Shown in pieces: positions 35,520 through 47,186 of a DNA stretch of 64,000 bases (position 1 is the stretch's first letter; each line of letters opens with the position of its first letter). Both the position numbers and the translations under genes were made by a program. The notes below the pieces were generated by a model, which was not told where the DNA came from, searched no databases, and saw only the letters and a program-made list of their open reading frames with translations. Source of the stretch: Allacma fusca (taxonomy: Eukaryota > Arthropoda > Collembola > Symphypleona > Sminthuridae); contig OX359250.1 in assembly GCA_947179485.1 (NCBI GenBank), positions 22,054,539 to 22,118,538 of the forward strand. Reading direction: 5' to 3'.

Positions 35520-37521
35520 TTATTAAAAACTGTGTGCTTAAATAACTGCTGTGGCAAATACATTTTTAATGTATGTCTGTATAATTTATAGCACCCATAT
35601 GTTTATGTATATGCCAGTGATACAAAATCGTGGGAATTTCACATGAACTACAACTACGTGGACATCCCTTGTCGTTTTGCAGACATGCTTCAATTCATGT
35701 AAGGCTAATTTTCAGCCGTAAAGTAATGAGCTTTACTGCAGTGTTACAGCAGTCCACATCCCTAACCATACTTAAGTGGTCGAATGGGTCATTCGTTGAG
35801 CGCTGAACGATCGCATAGATATCCAAATTAGAACAGAAAAATAGATAAACAAGAGTTGAGAATTCTGTGTTTCAGAATCAGAATGAATCAGTGATATGGA
35901 AACAGTATATTACCGGAATGACCGGAGCCAATCCCACAACTCGGGTGCGGTCAAAATCATGAATCCATTCAACCTAAATATTTCCCCACTACTATATTTT
36001 GTAGAAGACATGCCAAATACTTTCGAAAAACTAAACTAACTTTGGCCACCCATGACACATCTCGATCAATAATAGCTGATTGGAAAGTTATTTCATTCCT
36101 CTTCAAGTTAAAACCATATCAACCGAAATTTCTGCAGGGTATTCAAATGCACTGATTCTTTTACCAAAATTTCAACATATCTTTCCACCAAGAAAGAATC
36201 ATTTGAGACCTGCCCCTCCCCTGAGGACTAATCATCTTTTTTTTAGTATTTCGCAAACAGGGAATCATTTAAAACTAGGATTTCATTCTGCCGCCGATTT
36301 CACCATGAGAACCCATCATTGCTGTAACACGTTTTTATGCTCGTGGTCAATGATCGAATTATAGAGCACTTGATTGATAAAATAACTAGCTTTTTCCGTT
36401 AAATTGCAGGATACTGACGCGCGTTGGTAGCACATCTGACTACGTCAAAACAGTTGTGCTTGGTATTCCTGTTGAATGCAAGGCTCTTTTTTATATATTT
36501 GAGGTAATGAGATTGACGCATTTTAAAAAATGTTACAGTGCACTCTCGTTATAAGAACGTCATGGAGTGTATCAAAATTCCTTTCTTACATTGACTCTTG
36601 GCACCATCTTAATCGGAGAATAATTAAAATTATATTGATGGGGAACGTGTCGAATTATTTGTTCAAGAAAATGTGCTCTTTAACGAGAGTGCATTATACT
36701 TTTGTGAGAGAGCATGTTATTAAAATCAAATGTCTGTTAATTTTTCAGATCATGGGAAGACCGGAATGGTATGTAAAACACAAAAGAAATAGATGACTAG
36801 TTTCATCGTTTCGAGTTTTTATTTTTTATCTATTTCACTCACGTTTAATAAGTCAGCTAGGCCATGGTTAGATTCATGCAAGACTTACGTCCCTTTCATA
36901 CAGTCTAGAACGTTTTAAAATTCGTTATAAGGGACCATTCGCAAAGGACCAGATATTCTTTCCCTTCATAAAAACAATCCCTTCTACGCCATTTCTTAAC
37001 CCTATGGGTAAATGGATGGCGAGGCATTGTAAATGCGTTCCTCATAATGAAAGCCCAAAAAACTTTAACGAGATTTGACTGCTGTTAAGTAGTATTTATA
37101 AATTATCACGTTGTCCCATGTACGTAAATCTGACAATAGTATTTTTGTTGTTGTCCTTGAGCCTTTCCCATACCACGCGGATTGGTACGATTATTATCAA
37201 CGTCATTACGAGAAAATGTCGTTTCGGTCGGTCGGAAACGGGAATAAGGCACATTTGGAGTACAGCGATGATTATGACAGCTGCATTCTAGCAAGCAAAT
37301 CGGTGTTCGCACAACACTTTCGAGATGATAACAGTTTTGTTTCGAATACGGTTTGTAAAATACCCGAGAGGGTGAGATGTGAAGTGGATAGACACAAAAA
37401 TAGTTGGATAGAATATGAACATGGTCGTGAGATTCCGGATCTTTGTTTCCCTTGTAACACGCAAGACAACGAATTCACCCGCGAGGCATTGAGAAGACTT
37501 ATCAGGAGATCATATGTAATT

Positions 37522-38806
37522 CATAGATGGGCGTTTTTCTCCCCCTCTGCCTCTTTGTGCGAGGGATGGGATATAGCCTGCTCGCACTCTCCCTCGTCAT
37601 CAATCGAGCGACACGTTACGGGTTGTCCTCGTCCTCGTCCTCGTGAGGGACTACTTTTAAAATACACCCCTCTCCCTCGCACTCATGAGGGCCCTAGTTA
37701 TTTTATATTATACGTAAATAACCTCCCTACAATTGCCTGCAATACATGTGCCTTCAAATAACTTTTCGTGGACACTTGGTTAAAATATGACAACTTCAAT
37801 ATTTGTCGACATTCCCCCCAGTTCTGAACGTACGGAACTTTTGGATAGCTTAGAAAGTTTATATAATTTCCTGCAACCTAGCGTTCAAACCAAATTTTAA
37901 AAAAATTGTTATTGAAATAAACTACTGTATTCAAAATAGTGCCCTTTATTAGTGCAGGTTTTACCCAGGTATTTGGGTACAGGTACATATTAGGCTTCGT
38001 GGTTGACATAATTGTAAAAAGTATAAAAAACTTGAAAAATTTGCAATGTTTTTTCGATTTTGTCCTGAAAATAACCTAAAAAACCAGTTGAAAATTTTAA
38101 TTCATCGGTAAAAAGTGCCTATCTTCCTTGTATTTTGATTGTCGGCAAAATGGAAAACATTCAGTAGTCAAATTAAAATATTTTGTTATAAAAGACATTT
38201 TTGTTGGTCTTTGACAATTTCTTCATTACAATCGATTCAGTAGCTCAGAAAATGACTATTATTGATCAAAGCTGTTTTCTTCGTCTCCGGTTAATAAAGA
38301 TTAGTCACAAATAGGTTCCATAACCTCAGACTAGTAATATTCAATAGTAGGGTCTGAAAACAGCATTAATCAAATATAAAGCCCAGGTGCCCTTGTTTAC
38401 AAATGACCATGTCTCCCCAAAATCCTAAAATGAAATTTTTTTCTCGAGTTTAATATGAGAAATTTCAACCTAAACAACAGGACCTGTTACTTTTAAAAAT
38501 GAAAACAGGGATTTTTGCGCAGGGTCATATACCATGTACCTAAGACGTCATGAAGTTGGTCTTGCTACAGAACAATATATGTATTATTTTCGCATAACGA
38601 TTAAGGTAAGAGAAGGTCATGAGGGCTTACATGTGTACTCTGCCTCCCCCTCATTTGTTCACATTCTATTCATAGGTCCTCTCCCTCATGTTCATGAGGG
38701 CGCCTAAAATCAACATGTACTCGCCATCACCCTCGCAGTTTGTGAGGGCGAGGACGAGGGAGAGGGCGAGGCATCCCTCAATCCCTCGTGAGGGTGCCCA
38801 TGTATG
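37522..38806. mobile_element. hAT-type element, CCCTCGTC family, inserted in the DOMON exon
   Basis: Imperfect termini CATAGATGGGCG and, at the right, the complement of CATACATGGGCA are flanked by perfect ATGTAATT (37514-37521, 38807-38814). CCTCGTCCTCG / GAGGGCGAGG words lie inside both ends. Removing the element plus one duplication restores one open frame (GTA ATT TAC) that continues to a GTGAAC donor at 38908 in phase with the next b561 exon. This is strong evidence that it landed in coding sequence. Confidence 0.85.
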
Positions 38807-40344
38807 ATGTAATTTACGTTTTGTTCCAACATCAAACTATTTATAAGAGATTATTTGTTTACGACATTTGTACATTAGTAGTTTCTCAAACACATTCACA
38901 CCATTTTGTGAACTATAAGAACTTCTACATAAAAATATTGAATAATTATGCAAACATTTTCTTGGGATGATACTCTAACAATTGAAATCCTCATAGTTGG
39001 CCAAGCGAATCCACGGTGTGTCGATGATTGTTGGGACGATTGCATTCGGAGTGATCAGCATTCACATTTCGAGATATTTCAAAGAAACTGGAGGAGGTTG
39101 CTTACTTGTTGGATGGTGGCTTTGTGTATTATTTCAGTCCTTGAGAACTGTAACAGTAGCAAAGTAACAAAAATAATTAAAGTTTGTTTTCAAAATTATC
39201 GTAAATTTTAGGCTCACTTGGGATTGGTTATTGCCGGTAAAGCTGCCATATACATCGGTTTAGGTGAGAAATCCTCAAGTACTTCATACTTGCTGTCTTA
39301 AGGAATATTTCGAACAGAAAACCATTCAAAGGGAGAATTTCATGATAATTTTTGTGATGAATCCAGCGATGGGATTTTGCCAGCCTCCGCGTGTCCCAAG
39401 TGATGTTGAATTTCACATCGAATACAAAAGAGTTCAACTGATAGCCTACCATAAAGTTATAGGTGCTTTGTCTGTCATTTTGTTCCACGTTGACTGCATA
39501 CTCGGACCCTGGCGTCCAACCTCATCGTTGTTAAGGTTCATTCTGGTCCTTGTCCATGCGGTAGTTGGCTACGTCGTTATTGTGCTTTCTCGTGAGTTAA
39601 AGGAACAAAACGGGTTTTGTGAGTTGATTAATCCGGTATATTCTTTGTTAAAGGCTTTTTTTTTATTATAGTTGCAGCTGTCATCATTTCAACAGCTTGC
39701 TTGGATATTGTGGTATATACACTGATTATAGTAATATTGAGTCTCTTTATTTGGATTATCGCGATGGTTTTGCAAATTCTGACTGATTTCAACGGGAGGT
39801 TGCGACCATCTAGGAAATACTTTCCTGTGATTGAGGCAGTGGTAGTTCCGGAGAAAATGCCCTCAAAATTCGAACGACTGACGCTGCTGATGATTCTCAG
39901 TGTAGTAACCCTAATTTGCATCTTCCTCATGTCCATAAAGGGAAACTACATAGGAACAATTTTCAAGGACCCTTGCATGAACTGCATTTGGAAGTACGAT
40001 GAAGTACTTATCAAGGACAGAAGCCAAAAGGTCTCAACAACCATTCCTATGTATGCTCATTTTAACTGTATAGTAAAGAACGGTACATGGGACAATTTGA
40101 TAGCTATCCCGTTGGCTTACTTATAGGTATTTATATAATATGTAGTCTAATTTATTCTAAAGATAAATGTCTGGAAATACACTTTATAATCGTATTACTG
40201 ATAATTGTTGAGGTTCTTGAGAACTGATGATTGACTAGTTAGATTGTTAGAAACTTGCTCTAGAAATAAAATACTACTCTGGAATAGTTATGAGAGTTAC
40301 TATAATATGTAATATTTAAATGAGTTTGGATAATCTGTTTTGTG

Positions 40345-40350
40345 AATAAA
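40345..40350 (+). terminator. Polyadenylation signal of the FRRS1-like gene
   Basis: AATAAA lies 219 bases downstream of the stop codon at 40124-40126 on the same strand. Confidence 0.55.
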
Positions 40351-40513
40351 GTTTAGATCGAACACAACGTATTTGTAGAGTCTCCGTGCCACCATGATTT
40401 CCCTACTATAGTATATAATTGCAATAACAAAAGCAAAAGTCGATATAAACTCCAAAGGTATTAAGGATAGAATCAATAGTTATGCCGAATTCGGTTCTTA
40501 TGATAACGGTAGT

Positions 40514-41583
40514 CAGGCGCGTAGCCAAGGGGGGGGGGCAAAGTGGCAATTGCCCCCCCCATTCGAAATAAAATACTCTCAAATCACTCAAAAAGTTAAA
40601 AATAAATCAGTCCATAACGAGACATGCAAACCTTTTTGGTGATTTGACAGTACATTTTTTTTATTTGTAAAAAAAATCACTTCGAAACTCAACATATGCA
40701 GTATTCCATGTAAATATCTGTGTATAAACAGCATAACTCTAGAATCACCCATGAAGTTTGCATGTTTCGTGTGAATGATTTATTACCCACGGCTCCTCCC
40801 GTCATTAACTGACCCATCCATACGCGCGAAAATCGTATCGCAATGTTGTCCATTGCGAGAGCAAAGGATTTCTAGATCAATAAATTTCTATCGAAATGGA
40901 AAAGCATTTCGATACGATTTTCGCGAGTATGGGTGGGTCAACTTTGGGCCGTGGGTAATAAACCATTCAATAAAGAGACGTTTTGGGTGATTCTAGAGTA
41001 TATTTTTATTGTGTTCATCCTTGCTTAGCAGGTGATTTGAATGCATTGCGAAATCCCGATTTCGCTTTGACCTTTGCCTCGTCGATTTGACTTCAACCTT
41101 CAACGGCAACAAAAGTATGAAAACAGCGGCTTTAAATATTTTCATATTAAAAGCTTTTAGCTTCTGTAACTTACACGCATCGCTTCGAGGGAATTTTTAA
41201 GCTGGATAGAATTATTAAATTAGTGAATTGTATTTAATTCTTCATTATGAAAAGGTCAAGCACGCCTGATATCCGCAGTTTCTTTTCGAAGCAAAGACGT
41301 GTGTCACAGGAACAGTAGGTTAAGCACCAGCTGAAACGATAGAAGCGAACCCAGGCCTCAAAATTCTCCGAAATCGGATCAAGCCCAATTAAAAATCTGG
41401 TCCAAAATTATTCAAATTTGATGGAATCGTAAAACGTGGAGAATTTTAAAATCTGAAATTCAGTTTGCAAAATTTGATGAGTTTTACATTCGTGAATTGG
41501 ATTTCCCATAGAATGTGCCAGTTTACATATGTACGTTCTAATTAATGTTGCCCCCCCTTGGCCAATTCCTGGCTACGCGCCTG
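40514..41583. mobile_element. hAT-type element, CAGGCGCGTAGCCA tips
   Basis: Termini CAGGCGCGTAGCCA and TGGCTACGCGCCTG are flanked by perfect ACGGTAGT (40506-40513, 41584-41591). Poly-G/poly-C tracts lie just inside the ends. No transposase frame. A MITE is nested at 40736-40999. Confidence 0.9.
40736..40999. mobile_element. 264-bp palindromic MITE
   Basis: Ends ACTCTAGAATCACCC and GGGTGATTCTAGAGT are exact inverted repeats flanked by ATA. An internal inverted pair (TTATTACCCACGGC and complement) makes most of it foldable. A related pair of ends lies just to the left (TACTCTCAAATCACTC near 40571 and GTGATTTGACAGTA near 40641), and a truncated copy is at 44757-44893. Confidence 0.75.
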
Positions 41584-41591
41584 ACGGTAGT

Positions 41592-41828
41592 AATCCTATC
41601 TTATATTATATGGAGTGAGTATGTTCATTTGAATTTTCGCGCCAAATCTACGAGCCAATAAAAAAGCTGCATCTAATTTAAAAATTAGTACAAAAAATAA
41701 AAGAGCAAAAAATGTAAAAACATCTGCGTAAATAAGTACAAAAAGTAGAAAAGCATAATATTGTAAAAAAGCGCACAAAATATAAAAACATCTGCGTAAA
41801 AAAGCACAAAAAATAAAAAAGCATCCTC
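41592..41828. repeat. AAAAGCAC / ACATCTGCGTAAA short tandem-like repeats
   Basis: The words AAAAACATCTGCGTAAA and AAAAAGCACAAAAAATA-like units recur two to four times between about 41690 and 41825, immediately before the Helitron 5' end. Confidence 0.5.
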
Positions 41829-43350
41829 TCTACTAAATTCAAAGAGTGGACAGTCTTCGTCTTTGTCTTGGTGTAATGCGGATTTGAGATTTAAATTTAA
41901 GTGCGCTAAATGAATTATTAAAATGAATTTCTAAAATATTTTAAATAAATTATTAAAGCATTATACAATATCAATGGCGGCGACATTGTCACGGGCAGCC
42001 ATTTACCACCAAGACGGCCCACTCTTTCAAATTAGAAGAAAGGATTATTTTTTTTTTGAATTAAAAAATGAATTATTAAAGCCGGATACAGTAGCAACGG
42101 CGGCGAAATTGTCACGGCCATGCAGCCATTCAGTACCAAGACGGCCCACTCATTCAAATTAGTATTTCTAAACAAAGAAAATAAACTATTAAAGCATTAT
42201 ACAGTAGCAAGGGCGGCGACAGGGGGCCGTCCCGGGGTCTTGCGACGTGAGACCTTTGGGCTTTCTTAATAATAATTACTATAATTTAACGTAAGCTTCG
42301 TTGTGACGATGAAAAATTCTCAAGGAAAAGTTTAGATACAGTTGATATTTGTGTATCGAAGCCAATGATTTTACATGGTCAACTGTATGTTGCATTTTCG
42401 ACAAATCAAAAATAAAGATTAAGATCATTGTAAATGACACTGCAGAAAGGTGAAGGAACCTACACAAGTAATTGTGTATTTAAAGAAGTTGTGTAATAGA
42501 TTATAGTCATACGAAATTATATTTCAGAATCAAACATGATTATTTAAAAAATATTCGATAAAAAAATCACTTCAGCAATAGAACTTTAATACTAGCGGAT
42601 CAAGTAGTTATACTGTTGGTGTTGTTATTGGGAAGTGGAGGTTATCTACCGACGTAAGTGGTGGCTTGATCCGCTCAAAGAGAATTTTATATTCGCTAGG
42701 GTTTTAACAGGAAGGGCGGAAGGGGACACCATGTTTCTTTCCCAAGTTACACTAATTTCAAATGAGGGTGATACCCGTTTGTTTTATAGGAAAGTAGGCA
42801 TTTGGTTATCAAAACCGTTTACTCATGGTCAGATCTATGTAGAATTTTTTAGAGCGACTTCTCAAAACAGTGGAAAAGTATATGTCGACAAAACTGAGGA
42901 TCAGGGGAACTACAGGGTGAATGGAATGGTACTTATAGAGATTAGACTTATAGAGTCCAAAATATTATAAACTTTGCAGAGCTCCATATAGAAGGAAAGT
43001 TGAAGTAAAAATTGTCAACATTTAGCATCAAGGCAAAATACTTGATGACAGAAATGAAACGTTTACAATAAATATTGTTTTAAGGAAGTTTTTAATCGTT
43101 AAATTTACTGATTTGTAAAAATATATGCGGGACCGACTCCCAGCCGCGGTCTAGGGATCAAACAAGGGCCTTAGTGTGAAGTTCAACAGTGCGCTCAACC
43201 ATGATTTTTTCATGTGTTTATCGATTTTTTGCATTTTAATTGGCGTTTATTCTGCTATCTGTCTAGACTATTATCACGCAATTATTAATTATTAATTACA
43301 ACAAACCAAGAAGACAAGCAAATCTCCCTGCGGAGCAGGGCTTTTACTAG
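41829..43350 (+). mobile_element. Helitron 1, degenerate, with helicase relic
   Basis: The 5' end TCTACTAAATTCAAAGAGTGG is shared with Helitron 2. The 3' end has the stem CCCTGC-GGA-GCAGGG (43326-43340), then six bases and CTAG (43347-43350) followed by T. Both are canonical Helitron features, and no target duplication is expected. A short block (GGCGGCGACATTGTCACGG, then AAGACGGCCCACTC) is repeated about three times near 41974-42235. It contains a PIF1-helicase-like tail at 42635-42970. Confidence 0.8.
42635..42970 (+). pseudogene. Relic of Helitron PIF1-type helicase C-terminus
   Basis: The frame includes RKVGIWLSKPFTHGQIYVEF and then RATSQNSGKVYV, which resembles the PIF1/Rep-helicase end (VGIYLP-x-P-x-F-SHGQLYVALSR) of Helitron RepHel proteins. 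The upstream Walker motifs and the HUH Rep domain are absent, and the normal ALSR is changed, so this is a decayed remnant. Its place inside an element with Helitron ends supports the reading. Confidence 0.65.
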
Positions 43351-45873
43351 TCTACTAAGTTGAAAGAGTGGGACGTCGTCGTCTTCGTCTTGGTGTAATA
43401 CGAATTTGAGATTCAAATTTCCGCGCGCTGTTTTTTATTGGCTGAGCCAGCAATAACTGGCTAAATAAATTATTAAAATTATTTTTTTAAATTAAAAAAA
43501 AATATTAAAGCATTATACTGTTTTGTGCTTTTTCTTTTTCCTCTTTGAATAATTTTGCTCAAAAATGAAAAAAGGATGCTAAAAAGTCTTAATAATTTGA
43601 AATTAGTAATAAAACTTTTTAACATTTTTTTATAGATTTGAGATTCAAATTTAAGCGAGCTTTATTTTAATTTGCTGAGCCAGTAATAGCTGACTAAATA
43701 AATTATAAAAAATATTCTAAAAAAAATAAAAACATTATACACTAGCAAGGGCGGCGGCATTGCATGGGCAGCCGTCCACAACCAAGACGGTCCACTCTTT
43801 CAAATTAGAAATTAGCCTAATTATATAATGTCAAGCAAACATGGGCGCCTGCCTAGATTCTAGGCCCTATAATAGGCTAAGGCTCAAGGATGCTGCAAGT
43901 TGGGATATAAATCTAGGCGAGGTTCTAGGCTGGGCAATCACCACTACAATATTGGCTTAGGGACAATCTAGGCTATTCAGATATTTCGCAACAAGCGACT
44001 GGGCTATTCAGGCAGGCTACAAGTTCGTTCAAGTAAAGGCTAGGCATTATTGGCGAGCGGAATATTCTCAAAGCACGAATTGGTAAGGGATATGCCACAA
44101 ATGACGTCATGCATTTAGTCACTATTGTCCGTGCATGATTTAACAAGATGTACTCAGTCAGTCCCTTCTTCATAACATGAAGTCATTTTCTGCACCGATT
44201 TAACCCAGACCCTTTGTTACTCTTATTTAAAATCCCGTGCGAGTTTGTAAGATTAAATAACGACCTCAGCATCCAAAGTCATTAGTTCCGCAACTAATTC
44301 ACAAAGTCACCGAGTTATATCGGTAAGTAATATAAGGGACAGAGTAACTGACTCATCTTAGTACTTCTCAACTAAAAGTTATTCAAAAAACATACCGACT
44401 GCGTCATATGTCGGAGAAGTATATATAAGCAGTTGTGTATATACGTTCTATTTAAATTTCCTCACATCATACGGCTGAGCCGATCTTCAAACAAATAGTT
44501 AAACATATAGTTTTTTACCGAAGGAAATCAAAATGGTCACATATAAACACATGGTAATACCTGCATCATCGGCAGATGGTGCAGTCACCGTTTACCAAAC
44601 TGAAAAACTGTAATGGTTCTTATTGTGGACCGATAATATCAAATACTATCCTAAAGTTGGTAGGGTCATCCATCTAATCTAACCTTGGAAAGGTATGTCA
44701 CATATAAACGCACATTTTTATACATCATAGAAATCTATTGATCTATGCATTCTATCATTTGCTCTCGCAATGGAAAAACCTTGCGATACGATTTTCGCAT
44801 GAATGGATGGGTCAATTTTTGACGGGAGGAGCCGTGGGTAATAAATCATTCGATAACGAGACATGCAAACTGTTTGGGTGATTTGAGAGTAAATTGATTC
44901 TAAAAAATTTCCAGGTGAAATTAGTTTTCTATTGTAAAATGTTTTTGTTACATTATTTTAAAATTATTGCCTGAATGAGTGGCCCACTTCAAATTACCTT
45001 TGACCTCATTGTTAATCTTCTACTTTTATTACGGTTATAACCGATGGCTAATAAGAAAATCTCGACGGTAAAAACAAAGCCGATTAATTGTTGCCAATTA
45101 ATAATGTTTTTCACAAACGAACTCAGTTTTGAATAATAAAGCACCCTGTGGCATTATACAATTCCCATGTATACATACACATATGACGTCGTATACAGTC
45201 AGTCAGCCTTCGTTGTGACGAGGAATTATGATGCAGTCAGTCAGTCGTAATTTACCAGATTTTTGGATGACGTCATTTGTGGAACATCCCTAAGGACAGG
45301 ATTACAAGATCTTTGGGAAAACGTTTGCAGAGACGGACTGAGAATGAGGCGGGAATTACCTGATACCAGTAATTACCAGAGTGTATGAACATGTATACCA
45401 CAGTACATACATAATGGTCCCGTATTTATTCCCACTGGATTATGTAGTTTATAAAAGAATTAATCAAACCCATACATTGGTGTCCAATTGCATGTGACAC
45501 TGCATATGGCTTGCACTATCTAAAACTCACAATTATATCGCCTATATATAGGCTGGCAAAGTGCTGCCAGAAGCTATACAGCAGAAATAGGCAGGCAACT
45601 TGCCTGAGGCAAGCAATGCACACTAGGACAGATATAGGCTAATAGGCAGGCAGTGAGAGTACTTGACCCTTGGTATCAAGGCTCTTCTTTTCGTTGAAAC
45701 AACCTATTAACCAGGTTAATAATTTAACCTATATAGGATGGCGATATTTTTTGAAAGAAAATAGGCAGGCTTTATTTGCCCACCTTTGATGTCAAGTTTA
45801 ATATTTTGTATAAATTACAAATTATTGCAATCCCAGTTTTCCCATCCACCTTGGTGGATGGCTTGAATGCTAG
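43351..45873 (+). mobile_element. Helitron 2, inserted end-to-end and split by a hAT
   Basis: It starts TCTACTAAGTTGAAAGAGTGG directly after the CTAG of Helitron 1. It ends with the nine-pair stem CCATCCACC-TT-GGTGGATGG (45842-45861), eight bases, then CTAG (45870-45873) and T. Removing the hAT at 43836-45788 and one duplication leaves a non-autonomous Helitron of about 560 bases. The pairing of this 5' end with this 3' end is inferred, since the hairpin differs from that of Helitron 1. Confidence 0.65.
43836..45788. mobile_element. hAT-type element, CTAGGC/AGGCAGGC family
   Basis: Termini CAAACATGGGCG and the complement of CAAAGGTGGGCA are flanked by perfect ATGTCAAG (43828-43835, 45789-45796). 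TAGGC-containing words (CTAGGC, GGCAGGC) fill 43846-44050 and 45540-45775. A truncated copy of the 40736 MITE lies at 44757-44893. No coding frame of note. Confidence 0.85.
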
Positions 45874-46278
45874 TATTTGATAACCCCGAATCAAGTTTCG
45901 ATTTTATTATACACGTTTTCAAATTTTTCCCGAGTTTTTCAAAAAAACTAAATTTTGGCCAATATTTTTGTCAAAACTCCATGACTTTTTGTATGTATTT
46001 GGCATATATCGCAGTGCAATAGCTCTTTAAAACTGTCAAGGTAACCCCGAATAAAATTTTGGATTTAAATTTCCGGGTTTTTATTAAAAATAATTTATTT
46101 TGCCCGGGAAATTTTACAAAAATTCTTACAAAAGAAAAATCAATTTTGGCCCTAACGTGAAAGTTGAGAGCAGTATATGATTATCGTTTTAACTGAAACA
46201 TGTTTACTTTCGCGTTATAACTGTGTTTACATTCAGACAGATTGAGTAGATTGGACATTCCAAAAAGTGACTTAATAA

Positions 46279-46917
46279 TCATTGGCACTTGGAATCTGTA
46301 TTTTGTTGTGTAGATGAAGGAAGCTGGAATTTGGAGGTTGTTTTAAAGGTGGTTAGTAATGTTAAAGCAATTAAATAAACTTGCCATGATGTTGGGGACC
46401 AAGAACATTCATGGCTAAGTACTGCTGAACCCTTTTGGCAGACGTCATCTTCACAGACCAGTCCTTCGGCGCATTCTAAACCTTTACTCGTACACGGCGT
46501 ATGTAGCCCTGCTTTGCAACTATCATCTTTGGTCTTTGTAAACGTAAAATTTTTATTCGGGAGCTCAAGGCATACACAGGTATGTTCATAGGTTCCATTC
46601 GAAAGTGCCTTAATCTTGCATTCAAGGGCTACAGCGAAACATATCTCCTGGACTGTCGTTTTCAGTAGGGCTGTATCATTGATTGCATTCAGGTCTTGAA
46701 GCAATTTATCATAGAAAGTTCTTGCTTCCGTCAAATTTCCGTATGCAATTAAATCATACATAGGCCGCATCTTGTAGTAGTATTTGATATAATTGCAGGG
46801 ACCGCTGAAATTGGCAATGGTATCTTTTGTTAAGAAACTCGTGTTAACTAGTCTTGCTACTGATGCAATGTAAAATACTTTCAAAACGACTGCGACGCAA
46901 CTTGTTGTGGCAAGCAT
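46279..46917 (-). CDS. Secreted cysteine-rich protein of unknown function
   Basis: A single open exon of 212 residues. It begins with a hydrophobic leader (residues ~1-26, core VAVVLKVFYIASVA), so the product is expected to be secreted. Residues ~27-125 are helical with five N-glycosylation sequons (NTS, NFS, NLT, NDT, NGT); a sixth, NFT, follows. Residues ~108-165 hold a cysteine cluster (CVCLELP, CKAGLHTPC, CAEGLVCEDDVC) spaced like a small EB/WAP-type disulphide module. A hydrophobic stretch near the C-terminus (WQVYLIALTLLTTF) followed by a polar tail could be a GPI signal or membrane anchor. No family was recognised. It stands alone between a Helitron end and a hAT copy; extra exons cannot be excluded. 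Confidence 0.6.
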   Translation of the reverse strand: MLATTSCVAVVLKVFYIASVARLVNTSFLTKDTIANFSGPCNYIKYYYKMRPMYDLIAYGNLTEARTFYDKLLQDLNAINDTALLKTTVQEICFAVALECKIKALSNGTYEHTCVCLELPNKNFTFTKTKDDSCKAGLHTPCTSKGLECAEGLVCEDDVCQKGSAVLSHECSWSPTSWQVYLIALTLLTTFKTTSKFQLPSSTQQNTDSKCQ

Positions 46918-47186
46918 GCTGAATAATTTCTAGGATGCCCTCTTGAAGTTGTGTTCACTTTTAGCACATGGAAATTATTGTTGAGAATGAGAATCCAAAA
47001 TTTTAAAGAAGTCATTTATTTATAGTGGTTTTCGCTACAATTTGTATGATTTTCAAAATGTCGGCTGGTGGACTCATCGGCCGAAACATAAAAACAAGCC
47101 GAAAAAGAAATAATCGGGTGAAGTAAAATATGTGTGACGACTGACGACCTTGTGTGGGCTTATAGGGATTCAATAGAGCATTAAAA

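Larger units (their letters stand above)
33021..40126 (+). pseudogene. FRRS1-like reeler/DOMON/cytochrome b561 gene, transposon-broken
   Basis: Candidate exons with closing phases: 33021-33149, 33288-33584, 35876-35949, 36410-36503, 36749-36768, 37140-37521 continued at 38815-38907, 38997-39125, 39212-39263, 39367-39591, 39672-40126. The last four encode a cytochrome b561 core: heme histidines in RIHGVSM (39012), AHLGL (39215), YHKVIG (39450) and VHAVVGY (39555), with ISRYFKE and several membrane helices. Exons 35876-38907 fit a DOMON domain (ALFYIFEIMGRPE, then RVRCEVDR and RSYVIYV). The first two weakly resemble a reeler domain. The family is secreted/membrane electron-transfer proteins that reduce ferric iron. 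Defects: an in-frame TGA at 33465 and a 1285-base hAT inside the DOMON exon at 37522. The b561 part is secure; the upstream joins are tentative. Confidence 0.65.

Noticed and set aside
34012-35526. Several 70-118 codon open frames in the CCGACAT region
   Set aside because: All are readings of the repeated motif on both strands; none has a start context, domain or splice support.
37119-37290. Alternative frame with a signal-peptide-like start (YVNLTIVFLLLSLSLS)
   Set aside because: It closes at a TAG after about 57 codons and overlaps the DOMON-like frame, which is longer, phase-compatible on both sides and fits the family.
43120-43200. Possible tRNA-like stretch (GGGACCGACTCCCAGCC)
   Set aside because: No cloverleaf with anticodon and TPsiC arms could be built.
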